Shown here piece by piece: positions 45,531 through 53,939 of a DNA stretch of 64,000 nucleotides. The notes below the pieces were generated by a model. The model saw only the letters and a list, made by a program, of their open reading frames with translations, was not told where the DNA came from and did no database searches. Origin of the DNA: Wenzhouxiangella limi (lineage in GTDB: Bacteria; Pseudomonadota; Gammaproteobacteria; Xanthomonadales; Wenzhouxiangellaceae); contig NZ_JAAGSC010000044.1 of assembly GCF_010499265.1 (NCBI RefSeq), positions 31,266-95,265 of the forward strand. The letters run 5' to 3'. The translations under genes were made by a program, and so were the position numbers. Each line of letters begins with the position of its first letter. The stretch's first letter is position 1.

Positions 45531-47684
45531 ATGAACTTTGAACGGCTAGAAAAACTTGTTTTGATCACCAGCCTGTTTTGCTGCTCTGCCTTTCCTTTTG
45601 CCATCGCAGCCGCCCAGGACCAGGATGCCGATGACGCGGCCGCCGGGCAGGCCAGCGCTTTTGGTGACGATGAGGCGGAAATGGACCGCATCACCGTGCA
45701 GGCGCCGATGTCGCGCCTGCCGGCCAGCCTCGACACCTTTCCCGGCTCGGTCACCCGCATCGACTCAGCCGAGATCGAGGCCGGACAGGCGCTGCAGAAC
45801 GACGCCGGCAGCCTGCTGACGCTGCTGGTGCCCGGGATGGGCGAGGCCGCGCGCGGCTCGGCCTCGAACTTCGAGCAGACCATCCGCGGCCGCAAGGCGG
45901 CCGTTTTGATCGACGGGGTACCGATCAGCACGCCGCTTCGCGATGGCCGCCATGACGTTCGTTCGCTGTCGCTGTCGGCGCTGGATTCGGTCGAGGTCAT
46001 CCGCGGCGCTTCGGCGCTCTACGGTAACGGCGGCGTGGGTGGCGTGATCAACTACGTCACGCGCCAGCCGCGCGAGCAAGGATTGCGCTGGACGACGCGG
46101 GTGGGCACGGAGGTCTCGTTGACCGAGCCCGGCGACAGCCTGGCGCCGTTTGTCCAGCAGTCGGTTGCCGGTCGTCAGGACAACCTGGATTTCGTCGGCG
46201 ACGCCTTCTTCCAGCGCACCAACTCCTTGTTCGACGCCGACGGCGATCGGATTCGCCCCAGTCCGCAGGGGCAGGGCGGGGTCGCAGACTCCGACATCGT
46301 CAGCCTGTTCGGCAAGGTCGGGCGCAGCTTTGGCCCGCAGCGGTTGGAGGCCAGCGCCCTGTATTTCCGCAAGGAGCAGGACAGCGATTTCAACCGCATT
46401 GTCCTGGGCGATCCGGCTGCCGGGATCAAGACCCGGGTGGAGCGCGGCGAGCTGCCGGCCGGCGCAAGCGAGCCGTCGGATGAAAACCTGGTGCTGCAGG
46501 CATCGTGGAGCCACGAGGACGTGCTCGGCAGCGCGCTGCGCCTGCAGGGCTTTTACCAGTCGCTGGAAAACGTGTTCGACTACTTCCCGGCGTTTTTCCC
46601 CGGGGGTGGACAGTCGGCCATCGATTCGACCAAGTACGGCGCGCGGCTGGACATCACGACGGCCCTGGATTTTTCCGCCGGACCGAGCGGGGAGTTGCTC
46701 TGGGGGCTGGACCTGCTGTCGGACGAAACCGCTCAGCCCCTGGTCGACGGCCGCATCTGGGCGCCGGGTATCGAGCAGGACAGCGCGGCGGTTTTTGCTC
46801 AAGCCCGGCTGGAGCTGACCGATCGACTGGGCGTGTCGGGCGGCATCCGGCATGAACAGATCGACGTTTCCTTTCCTTCGTTTCAGGCGCTGTTTTCCGG
46901 CGACCAGGTCGATGCCGGAGAAACCGACTACGACACCACCACGGTTAATGCCGGGCTGAGCTTCCGCTTGGCCGATCCGCTGGTTGCTTTTGCCGGCTAC
47001 TCCGAGGGTTTCTCCGTCGCCGAAGTCGGCGCGATTTTGCGCCAGGCCGGGGAGGAAACCGATTTCGGCCTCGCCCAGCTGGAGGCCTCCAAGGTGCGCA
47101 ACCGCGAAATCGGGCTGCGCTGGCACGGCGACGATTTCCATGCCTCGATCGCCGCGTTCGAGACCCGCTCCAGCCTGGGCACAACGATTACCAGCGACCT
47201 GCGGGTTGCCCGCCAGAAAGAAGAGACCTGGGGCATCGAGGTGACCGCCGAGGGCCGCCTGAGCGAGCGTCTGCGCGTCAGCGGCAGCGTCTCGTGGATC
47301 GACGGCGATCGCGACGCCGATGGTGACGGTTCGCTGGACCGGCCGCTGCCGTCCAACGTCATTCCGCCGGTCAAGGTCGTTGGTGTGCTCGATTACGACC
47401 TGTCTGCCGTCTGGGCGGCGCGCCTGCAGGCGCGCTACTCCGGTTCGCGTGATCCGTTCGACCAGGTGCTGGCCTTCGGCGAAAGCCCGATCGATGCCTA
47501 TACCCTGGTCGATGCCTCGGTCAGCGCAAACCTGGCTCAACTCGGGCGCCTGACGCTGGGGATCAACAACCTGTTCAACAAGGACTACTTTCCGCTGGCC
47601 TCCCAGCTGTTTGACTGCTGTGCTGATCGCTTCAGCGCCGGGCCCGGACGCTCGGCCCGGATCGCCTGGACGATGGAATACTGA
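45531..47684 (+). CDS. TonB-dependent receptor, probably for ferric siderophore
   Basis: The 717-residue precursor has a signal peptide (about 1-26, ending IAAAQD), a TonB box region DRITVQAPMSRLPAS, a plug (GSLLTLLVPGMGEA, SNFEQTIRGRKAAVLIDGVP, ASALYGNGGVGGVINYVTRQ) and a barrel ending SARIAWTMEY. The FRAP haem motif is absent (GYSEGFSVAEVG at the equivalent place), so it is not of the haem type; the ligand is more likely a siderophore. A PepSY-type membrane protein follows 11 bases downstream, a usual partner in iron release. A Fur-like site lies upstream. AACTCCGCAAG precedes the ATG, so its ribosome-binding site is weak. Confidence 0.9.
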   Translation: MNFERLEKLVLITSLFCCSAFPFAIAAAQDQDADDAAAGQASAFGDDEAEMDRITVQAPMSRLPASLDTFPGSVTRIDSAEIEAGQALQNDAGSLLTLLVPGMGEAARGSASNFEQTIRGRKAAVLIDGVPISTPLRDGRHDVRSLSLSALDSVEVIRGASALYGNGGVGGVINYVTRQPREQGLRWTTRVGTEVSLTEPGDSLAPFVQQSVAGRQDNLDFVGDAFFQRTNSLFDADGDRIRPSPQGQGGVADSDIVSLFGKVGRSFGPQRLEASALYFRKEQDSDFNRIVLGDPAAGIKTRVERGELPAGASEPSDENLVLQASWSHEDVLGSALRLQGFYQSLENVFDYFPAFFPGGGQSAIDSTKYGARLDITTALDFSAGPSGELLWGLDLLSDETAQPLVDGRIWAPGIEQDSAAVFAQARLELTDRLGVSGGIRHEQIDVSFPSFQALFSGDQVDAGETDYDTTTVNAGLSFRLADPLVAFAGYSEGFSVAEVGAILRQAGEETDFGLAQLEASKVRNREIGLRWHGDDFHASIAAFETRSSLGTTITSDLRVARQKEETWGIEVTAEGRLSERLRVSGSVSWIDGDRDADGDGSLDRPLPSNVIPPVKVVGVLDYDLSAVWAARLQARYSGSRDPFDQVLAFGESPIDAYTLVDASVSANLAQLGRLTLGINNLFNKDYFPLASQLFDCCADRFSAGPGRSARIAWTMEY

Positions 47685-47695
47685 GGACCGCGCCG

Positions 47696-48805
47696 GTGCT
47701 GGAGATTCTGCGCAAGCTGCACCTGTATATCGCGCTTGTGACCGCGCTGCCGCTGGTGCTTTTGATTGCCTCCGGGGTGGCGCTGGTCTACAAGACCGAT
47801 TTCTGGCAGCTCGATCACCCGGCGCTGAAGAATGCGCCGGTCGAGGGCTCGGCTGAAGAACATGCCCGCGCCATCGAATCCATGGCAGCGCGATTCGACG
47901 TCGGCATCGAATACGTCAAGTACCCCCAGCCGGAACTGCCCGCCTATCACCTGTGGCTGGCCGACGGCCGCGAAGCGCTGGTGATGCCGGGCTCGCTGGA
48001 AATCGTCGACCAGTGGCGCTGGTTCCAGCGCCCGACCGCGTTTTTGGCCGAGCTGCATCTGCACCTGCTGGCCGACGAGGCCGGCAGCCGGGTGGTGGGA
48101 TGGCTGGGCCTGCTGACGCTGTTTTTGCTGGTCAGTGGGCTCGTAATCTGGTGGCCGGCGCTCAAGCGGTTTCGCTGGCGCTCGCTGTGGCCCAGGGACT
48201 TGTCGCGGCCGCGCCTGCTGATGTTCCATCGCAATCTCGGCGCGCTGAGCTTTCCGGTGCTGCTGCTGCTGGTCGCCTGCGGCACCGGCGTGGCCTATTT
48301 TCAGCCGACCCGGTCGCTGCTCAACAACCTGTTCGGCGACAGCGTCAGCGCGCCCCTGGGCGCGGCGCCTTCGGCTCCGGAGCACGGCGGCGAGCCGCTG
48401 GCGCTCGAGCCGCTGCTTGCCGCCGCCCACCGCACCCTGCCCGAGGGTCGGATCTCGTTCGTGGCCCTGGGCGCCATGGACGGCGGCGTGCTGACGGTGC
48501 GCAAGCGCATGCCGTCCGAGCCGCACCCGAACGGTTTGTCCTTCGTCCATCTCGATACCCGGACCGGGGAGGTGCTGGAGGTTGTCGATGGTTCGGCCGC
48601 CAGCCGGGGCGATCGCCTGGCCAACTGGATGTATCCCCTGCACGCCGGCAAGCTCAATCCGGCCACCGCCGGCGGGCGGCTATGGCAGGCGGTCGTTACG
48701 CTGAGCGGAGTGGTGATGATGGGCCTGGTTCTGGCTGGCCTGAGGGCCTGGGTGGGGTCACTGCGAGGCACGCGAATGCGTTCCAGTAAGCCGGCGGAGA
48801 GATAA
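47696..48805 (+). CDS. PepSY-associated transmembrane protein (PiuB/FoxB-like)
   Basis: The 369-residue protein starts at GTG 47696, with GAGG nearby. It begins LEILRKLHLYIALVTALPLV, a first helix with a His, then LLTLFLLVSGLVIWWP with conserved Trp residues, the segment RLLMFHRNLGALSFPVLLLL, and a last helix VVTLSGVVMMGLVLAGLRAW. This is the PepSY_TM family layout of four helices with histidines that can bind haem. In related systems these proteins reduce ferric siderophores. The gene follows the TonB receptor by 11 bases and is probably in the same operon. Confidence 0.87.
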   Translation: MLEILRKLHLYIALVTALPLVLLIASGVALVYKTDFWQLDHPALKNAPVEGSAEEHARAIESMAARFDVGIEYVKYPQPELPAYHLWLADGREALVMPGSLEIVDQWRWFQRPTAFLAELHLHLLADEAGSRVVGWLGLLTLFLLVSGLVIWWPALKRFRWRSLWPRDLSRPRLLMFHRNLGALSFPVLLLLVACGTGVAYFQPTRSLLNNLFGDSVSAPLGAAPSAPEHGGEPLALEPLLAAAHRTLPEGRISFVALGAMDGGVLTVRKRMPSEPHPNGLSFVHLDTRTGEVLEVVDGSAASRGDRLANWMYPLHAGKLNPATAGGRLWQAVVTLSGVVMMGLVLAGLRAWVGSLRGTRMRSSKPAER

Positions 48806-48912
48806 ATTTCCTACACGATGCCGAGCAGATTTCCTACAGGGCAACGCGCTGACTGCCCCTTTCGGCGCCCGGCCGGTTTCTTTAAGCTGATCTTTTCGCC
48901 AAGGTCTTCTTC

Positions 48913-49143
48913 GTGGGCGCACGCAACAACTTCATCATGCGGCTGGCTGTCACCTGCCAGCTGGCCGACGAACGCGCGGCCGCCAATCCGGACGATCTCA
49001 CCGCCGCACGCTATGCCGAGGCCCTGGCCGATCTGTTCTACGACGCGCTCGATCTGCCGGACGGCCATCCCCTATTTGAACGCTGGCAGGAGCACCAGTG
49101 GCTGCCGATCGGGCGGGTTGATGAAATCGAACCGGCAGGGTGA
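48913..49143 (+). CDS. Small hypothetical protein
   Basis: This 76-residue frame starts GTG 48913 (or ATG 48937) and reads MGARNNFIMRLAVTCQLADE, then a helical segment (DDLTAARYAEALADLFYDAL) and WQEHQWLPIGRVDEIEPAG. The composition is balanced and looks like a genuine small soluble protein with two helices. No family is recognised. It ends 22 bases from the end of the converging ArfB gene. Confidence 0.55.
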   Translation: MGARNNFIMRLAVTCQLADERAAANPDDLTAARYAEALADLFYDALDLPDGHPLFERWQEHQWLPIGRVDEIEPAG

Positions 49144-49165
49144 ATGCCGGCCGATCTGATTGGGC

Positions 49166-49591
49166 TCAGTCGTTTGGATCAGGCTTGCCGCGAGCGCGCT
49201 TGATCCGACCGCGCTGACGCTTGGCCTCCAGCCGCTTGCGGCGGGCGGTCTTGGTCGGGCGAGTGGGGATGCGCCGGCGCGGCTTGTGGCTGGCTTGTTC
49301 GATCAGATCCGTCAGCCGGGCGCGGGCGTCCTGGCGGTTGCGGCGCTGGCTGCGGTGGCTTTTGGCCTCGATTGTGAGGACGCCCTCGCTGTCGATGCGG
49401 CGGCCGGCCAGGTCGATCAGGCGGGTTTTTGTGGCCGGGTCGAGAAAATTGGAGCCCGCCACATCAAAGCGCAGCTGCACCCCGGTTTCGGTGCGGTTGA
49501 CGTGCTGTCCGCCCGGTCCGCCGGTCAGAATGAAGCGCTCTGACAGCTCGGCTTCCGGCGGTAGAAAACGGTTTCGGGGAAACGGACCCAC
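49166..49591 (-). CDS. arfB: Alternative ribosome-rescue factor / aminoacyl-tRNA hydrolase ArfB
   Basis: The 141-residue protein has the class I release factor motif GGQ in FILTGGPGGQHVNRTETGV, with the RF-like fold after it and a basic C-terminal tail (KPRRRIPTRPTKTARRKRLE, then further Arg and Lys). This layout defines ArfB (YaeJ), which hydrolyses peptidyl-tRNA on ribosomes stalled without a stop codon; the tail enters the mRNA channel. Length is as expected. The aminotransferase gene lies just upstream on the same strand with a 9-base gap and may be cotranscribed. Confidence 0.93.
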   Translation of the reverse strand: MGPFPRNRFLPPEAELSERFILTGGPGGQHVNRTETGVQLRFDVAGSNFLDPATKTRLIDLAGRRIDSEGVLTIEAKSHRSQRRNRQDARARLTDLIEQASHKPRRRIPTRPTKTARRKRLEAKRQRGRIKRARGKPDPND

Positions 49592-49600
49592 GGCGAAGAC

Positions 49601-50824
49601 CTAAACGCCCAGCGCAGACGCCGCCCCGTCGAACGCCTTGAACAGCGCTTCAGCTTCGGTCAGCGCGTTGGGCCAGTGCGGCGACAGCCGCAGCCAGCCG
49701 TCGGGACTGCCGCAGCTCACGCCGCGCTCGGCCAGGGCGGCGGCCCAGGCCGGCGTCGTGTGTGGATCGGCCGGGCGCACGCTCAGGATGCCGGAGCGCC
49801 CGCCGGGATCGCGCATGCGCGCGCTTTCCAGGCCGCGCTCGACCAGGCCCGGCTCGACCGCGTCGTGCCAGGCCTGGACGTGATTGAAAATGTTCTCAAC
49901 CCCAAGCTGCTCGATCAGGCCCAGGCTGGCTTCGAGTCCGGCCGTGCCGAGCACGTTGAAGGTGCCCGCCTCGGCCATGCGCGCGCTGGGCACGATGGGG
50001 CGGTCGTAGCGCAGCTGGCCGGGGCCGTCGGTCAGGAAGGCAAACGGTTCTTCGTGGCTGAGCCAGGCGGCAACGTTGGGCTGCAGCCGCTCGGCCGCCT
50101 GCGGGGCAGCGTAGAAGCCGGCCAGGCCTTCCGGCGCCATCAGCCACTTGTGGCTGCCGGCGGTGAGGTAGTCGATGCACATGGAGTCAACGTCCAGCGG
50201 CACGACGCCGGCGGCCTGGATGGCATCGACAAACAGCTCGCTGCCGTGGTGGCGGCACATCGCGCCGATCTCGGCCAGCGGCATGCGCTGACCCGTCGTG
50301 AACTGCACCGCGCTGACCGCGACCAGGCGCGCGCCGGCGCGCAGCTGGTCTTCCAGCTGCTCCAGCGCGGCGGCGCGGTCATGCCTGAACGAGTCGGCCT
50401 GCATCCACACGATCTCCAGACCGTGCCGGCGCGTGGCCTGCTGCCAGGGCGTGATGTTGGTCGGAAACTCGCCCTCGAACAGCACGATCTTGTCGCCGCG
50501 CTGCCAGGGCAGGCACAGGGCCACCGTCATCACCCCGGCCGAGGTGTTGGGCACCAGCGCGAGATCGGGCGCCTGAGCCCCGATCAGCCGGGCCAGCTGG
50601 CCGCGCACGCGCTCGCGCCGGTCCATCTCCTCGCTGTACCACGCCATGCCGCGCCGGGCGTAACCGTCCATGGTGCGAGTGACCGCATCGCGCACCGCCA
50701 GGCTCGGCGGGCTGACCGAGGCGTGGTTGAGGTAGACCGGCACTTCCAGGTCGCGAAACAGCGCGCGCGAGCCGAGTTCGGCTCGGTGGGGGGGCGATGT
50801 GGCGGATTCGCGGCGAACGTCCAT
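49601..50824 (-). CDS. Class V aminotransferase-like PLP enzyme
   Basis: The ATG at 50824 gives a 407-residue protein of the class V aminotransferase family. The PLP lysine is in TAGSHKWLMAPEG, with VPNTSAGVMTVA, the aspartate in FVDAIQAAGVVP and the late GWLRLSPHWPN segment. An N-terminal YLNHASVSPPSLAVRDAV matches the isopenicillin-N-epimerase/NifS-like group. Lacking the flexible-loop Cys expected in cysteine desulfurases (the matching region is TFNVLGTAGLEAS), it is probably not a desulfurase. The substrate is unknown. It may be in an operon with arfB. Confidence 0.85.
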   Translation of the reverse strand: MDVRRESATSPPHRAELGSRALFRDLEVPVYLNHASVSPPSLAVRDAVTRTMDGYARRGMAWYSEEMDRRERVRGQLARLIGAQAPDLALVPNTSAGVMTVALCLPWQRGDKIVLFEGEFPTNITPWQQATRRHGLEIVWMQADSFRHDRAAALEQLEDQLRAGARLVAVSAVQFTTGQRMPLAEIGAMCRHHGSELFVDAIQAAGVVPLDVDSMCIDYLTAGSHKWLMAPEGLAGFYAAPQAAERLQPNVAAWLSHEEPFAFLTDGPGQLRYDRPIVPSARMAEAGTFNVLGTAGLEASLGLIEQLGVENIFNHVQAWHDAVEPGLVERGLESARMRDPGGRSGILSVRPADPHTTPAWAAALAERGVSCGSPDGWLRLSPHWPNALTEAEALFKAFDGAASALGV

Positions 50825-50982
50825 GGACAACACGATACCAGCCCTTTGCGCCTCGATTGAGCCTGATGATCGCCGCTGTAGTGACCTGCGCGCGAACAGG
50901 TCCGTTCCGACGCAGATGGCATGTCGATCGAAGGGATTTCGTAGAGTAGGGCAGGTGGAATCATTCAATCGGAGACGAAAAA

Positions 50983-51963
50983 ATGAAGCCAGATCGACTG
51001 AAACATGCGCTTGCGCCCGCGTTCGCTGTCCTGCTCGTCGTATCGCCCGTTTGGGCCGAGGACATCAGCGGCAGCGGTGACCACCCCCAGATCCCGCGCG
51101 TTGCCGGATCGAGCATCGTGTTTTACGACACCAGCGATTTCGATGAGCTGGTCGTGCCGACCGGACCCTGGGACGGTGACGAACTGGAAAGCAGCGCGCG
51201 CCTGGAAGGCGAAGTCATTCGCATGAGCTACACCTTCGACGACCCATCGGTTTCGACCCTGCGCATTCAGCGCAGTTACGAGCAGGCGCTGGAGGCGCGC
51301 GATTTCGAAATCCTCTACAGCGCCAGCGGCAGCGAGCTGTCGTCGGGCGAGGGTCGATCATTCTTCGCTCACGGCACGGATCTTTTTGCCCGCGGCGCGC
51401 GCGACTGCTGTCGGCTGGCCAATCGCAATCGCGACCTGCGCTATATCGCGGCCCGGTCGGCCGACGGCAGCGTGCTGGTCGGCATTGCCGCCTTCAATGC
51501 CAGCCGGGTCGACGGTCCGGCCGTCTCGCTGGCCGTGGTGACGGCCGATGAGATGGACACCAGCATGGATCACCAGGTGCTTGATGCCGACGAAATGGCC
51601 GCCGGGCTGGTCGAGGATGGGCGTGTCGCCATCCAGACCATTCTGTTCGAGTTCGACTCGGCCAGGATCTTGCCGGAGTCAGACGAGTCCCTGGAAGCCA
51701 TCGCCGGGCTGATGGCCGAGCGCGGCGATCTTGACCTGCTGGTCGTCGGACACACCGACGCGCAAGGCGATTTCGACTACAACCTGCGGCTGTCCATGGA
51801 ACGGGCGGAGGCGGTGGTCGAGGCACTGGTCGATGATCATGCGATTGCCCGCTCGCGCCTGCGGCCCGCCGGCGCCGGCATGATGAGCCCGGTCACCACC
51901 AATCAGACCGAGCAGGGCCGGGCGGAAAATCGCCGCGTGGAGCTGGTCGAGATCGTCGATTGA
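50983..51963 (+). CDS. OmpA family protein
   Basis: The 326-residue precursor has a signal peptide (about 1-25, ending PVWAED) and ends with an OmpA-like peptidoglycan-binding domain (about 205-326): ILFEFDSARILPESDESL, LLVVGHTDAQGDFDYNL and NLRLSMERAEAVV with RRVELVEI at the end. The intervening region (about 35-200) is a beta-rich domain without a recognised barrel, with a DCC motif, of unknown function. It is a periplasmic or outer-membrane protein linked to peptidoglycan. GGAGACG precedes the ATG. Confidence 0.9.
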   Translation: MKPDRLKHALAPAFAVLLVVSPVWAEDISGSGDHPQIPRVAGSSIVFYDTSDFDELVVPTGPWDGDELESSARLEGEVIRMSYTFDDPSVSTLRIQRSYEQALEARDFEILYSASGSELSSGEGRSFFAHGTDLFARGARDCCRLANRNRDLRYIAARSADGSVLVGIAAFNASRVDGPAVSLAVVTADEMDTSMDHQVLDADEMAAGLVEDGRVAIQTILFEFDSARILPESDESLEAIAGLMAERGDLDLLVVGHTDAQGDFDYNLRLSMERAEAVVEALVDDHAIARSRLRPAGAGMMSPVTTNQTEQGRAENRRVELVEIVD

Positions 51964-52027
51964 GGCTCGGGCGCGAGGTCGGAGGATTACAATAAGAGCT
52001 GGATAAAAACCTGAGGGCTGACGCCGC

Positions 52028-53221
52028 ATGGGCGACCCAATCCAGCATACCGACGTGGCCGTGGTGGGTGCAGGCCCGGCCGGCTTGAGCTTTGCCCGGG
52101 CGCTGGCCGGCAGCGGCCTGACGGTGACCGTGATCGACCCGGCCGATGCCGAAAGCCTGGCCAAGCCGGCTTTCGACGGCCGCGAGATCGCGCTGACCCA
52201 CGGCTCGCGCCGCAGGCTGGAACGCCTCGATATCTGGTCGCGCCTGCCGGCCGACGAGATCAGCGCGCTGCGCGACGCCTGGGTGTTCGACGGCGACAAC
52301 GAGGAGCCGATGCGGATCAGCCACCAGGACGGCGGCGCCGGGCAGCTGGGCTTTCTGGTGCCCAATCACCGCATCCGCGAGGCCGCCTTCGCCGCATTTC
52401 AGACCGCCGGCGAAGCCAAGCTGATCGAGGGCCAGCGGGTCGAGTCGGTCGAGCGCGGCACCCGGTCTCACCGCCTGCGCCTGAGCGACGGACGCTGGCT
52501 CAGCGCGCGCCTGGTGGTGGCCGCCGACAGCCGCTTTTCTTCAACCCGCCGCGCTTTTGGCATTGCCGCGCGCCAGCGCGACTTTGGCCGCTCCATGCTG
52601 GTCTGCCGGATGCGCCTGGAGCGCGATCACGAGCACGTGGCCTGGGAATGGTTCGGGCGCGAGCAGACCCTGGCCCTGCTGCCGCTCAATGGGCGCGAGG
52701 CCTCGGCCGTGATCACCCTGCCGCACGGCGAGATCGAGCGGCTTGCCAAGCTCGACGACGAGGCCTTTAACCAAGAGGTCAGCGAGCGCTACCAGCACCG
52801 CCTGGGCGCGATGCGGCGGGTCAGTCCACCGTGCCTGTATCCGCTGGTCGGGGTGTGGCCGGACCGCCTGGTCGTGCCCGGATTTGCCTGTATCGGCGAT
52901 GCCGCGGTCGGCATGCACCCGGTCACCGCGCACGGCTTCAACCTGGGCCTGGCCAGCGTCGATGCGCTCTCGCGCCGGATGCTCGAGGCCTGCCGCGCAG
53001 GGCGCGATTTTGCCGCTGATGCGCTGCTACAGGCCTACCAGCGCGAGCATCGCCGCGCCAGCGCGCCGTTGTACCTGGCTACCGGCGCCGTGGTGGGCTT
53101 GTACACCAGCAATTCCCTCCCGGCGCGCTGGCTCAGGCGCGCCGCCCTGCGCGGCGCCGGCCGCCTGCCGCCGTTTCGCCGCCTGATCGCGCGCACGCTG
53201 ACCGACCGCAAGGCCGCCTGA
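52028..53221 (+). CDS. ubiM: FAD monooxygenase, 5-demethoxyubiquinol-8 5-hydroxylase UbiM type
   Basis: The 397-residue protein has the FAD-binding VAVVGAGPAGLSFARALAG, the DGREIALTHGSRRRLERL segment and the CIGDAAVGMHPVTAHGFNLG motif of the UbiH/UbiF/UbiM flavoprotein hydroxylases. The wording of the early segment AKPAFDGREIALTH matches UbiM more than UbiF or UbiH. These hydroxylate the ubiquinone ring; UbiM homologues can act at one or several ring positions. A terminator directly follows. The start ATG 52028 is supported by distance to the nucleotide-binding strand; the ribosome-binding site is weak. Confidence 0.85.
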   Translation: MGDPIQHTDVAVVGAGPAGLSFARALAGSGLTVTVIDPADAESLAKPAFDGREIALTHGSRRRLERLDIWSRLPADEISALRDAWVFDGDNEEPMRISHQDGGAGQLGFLVPNHRIREAAFAAFQTAGEAKLIEGQRVESVERGTRSHRLRLSDGRWLSARLVVAADSRFSSTRRAFGIAARQRDFGRSMLVCRMRLERDHEHVAWEWFGREQTLALLPLNGREASAVITLPHGEIERLAKLDDEAFNQEVSERYQHRLGAMRRVSPPCLYPLVGVWPDRLVVPGFACIGDAAVGMHPVTAHGFNLGLASVDALSRRMLEACRAGRDFAADALLQAYQREHRRASAPLYLATGAVVGLYTSNSLPARWLRRAALRGAGRLPPFRRLIARTLTDRKAA

Positions 53222-53226
53222 GACAT

Positions 53227-53256
53227 AAAAAAAGCCCGTCCGGAGACGGGCTTTTT
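53227..53256. terminator. Bidirectional rho-independent terminator
   Basis: GCCCGTC (53234-53240) pairs with GACGGGC (53245-53251) around CGGA, with seven A before the stem and five T after it. It therefore works for the plus-strand UbiM gene and the minus-strand fasciclin gene, which converge here. Confidence 0.9.
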
Positions 53257-53283
53257 CGACCTTCCAGGTAGCGCAGAAGGTTG

Positions 53284-53766
53284 TTAGGGCGTAATCACGG
53301 CATCGATGACGTGAATCACACCGTTGCTGGCCTCGACGTCGACGGTGACGACGTTGGCGCCGTCGACGGTCACGCCGGCGTCGGTCGTCACGATATCGAC
53401 ATCCGAGCCCTGCAGCGTGGTCGCGCTGTCGAGTTCAACCACCTGGGCCGAGGTCACGGCGCCGTCGACGACGTGGTAGGTCAGGATGGCGGTCAGGGTT
53501 TCGTTGTCGGCCAGGATGGCGGCCAGGTCGTCTTCCGGAATGGCGGCGAAGGCGGCATCGGTGGGGGCGAAGACGGTGAACGGACCGCCGGTGGCCAGGG
53601 TTTCGGTCAGCCCGGCGGCTTCGATGGCGGTCAGCAGGGTGCTGAACTGGCCGGCGCCTTCGGCGGTTTCGATGATGTTGCCGGCGTGGTCGCCGTGGTC
53701 GGAGGCAAGCGCGCCGGCAGACAAAAGAACGGCGAAAGCAGAAGCGAGAATACGAGTACGAATCAT
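53284..53766 (-). CDS. Fasciclin domain secreted protein
   Basis: From ATG 53766 (AAGGAAG upstream) the product is 160 residues with a signal peptide (about 1-21, ending AGALAS) and a single fasciclin (FAS1) domain. It carries the usual H1 motif TLATGGPFTVFAPTDAAFA and the H2 motif VDVEASNGVIHVIDAVITP. FAS1 domains mediate adhesion or surface interactions; single-domain bacterial members are secreted to the periplasm or the medium. Longer in-frame openings upstream were rejected as lacking a signal peptide. Confidence 0.93.
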   Translation of the reverse strand: MIRTRILASAFAVLLSAGALASDHGDHAGNIIETAEGAGQFSTLLTAIEAAGLTETLATGGPFTVFAPTDAAFAAIPEDDLAAILADNETLTAILTYHVVDGAVTSAQVVELDSATTLQGSDVDIVTTDAGVTVDGANVVTVDVEASNGVIHVIDAVITP

Positions 53767-53939
53767 GGTGCGACTTCCTTGGTGTGGGTAATGGAGCGCG
53801 CAGTATCCGCGGCGCACATGCACGCCGGGTCAAGTTTTCATGAGGGCCAGGTGAGGGCGCCGTGCAAGCCGCGTGAGGGCGGGCAATGCAATACTGGGTG
53901 GCCCGGTCTACCGAGCCACGAAAAGCCAAGGAAGCATTC

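Noticed and set aside
45765-47540. Minus-strand frame of 591 codons opposite the second TonB receptor
   Set aside because: Shadow frame; no domain and overlaps a full-length receptor.
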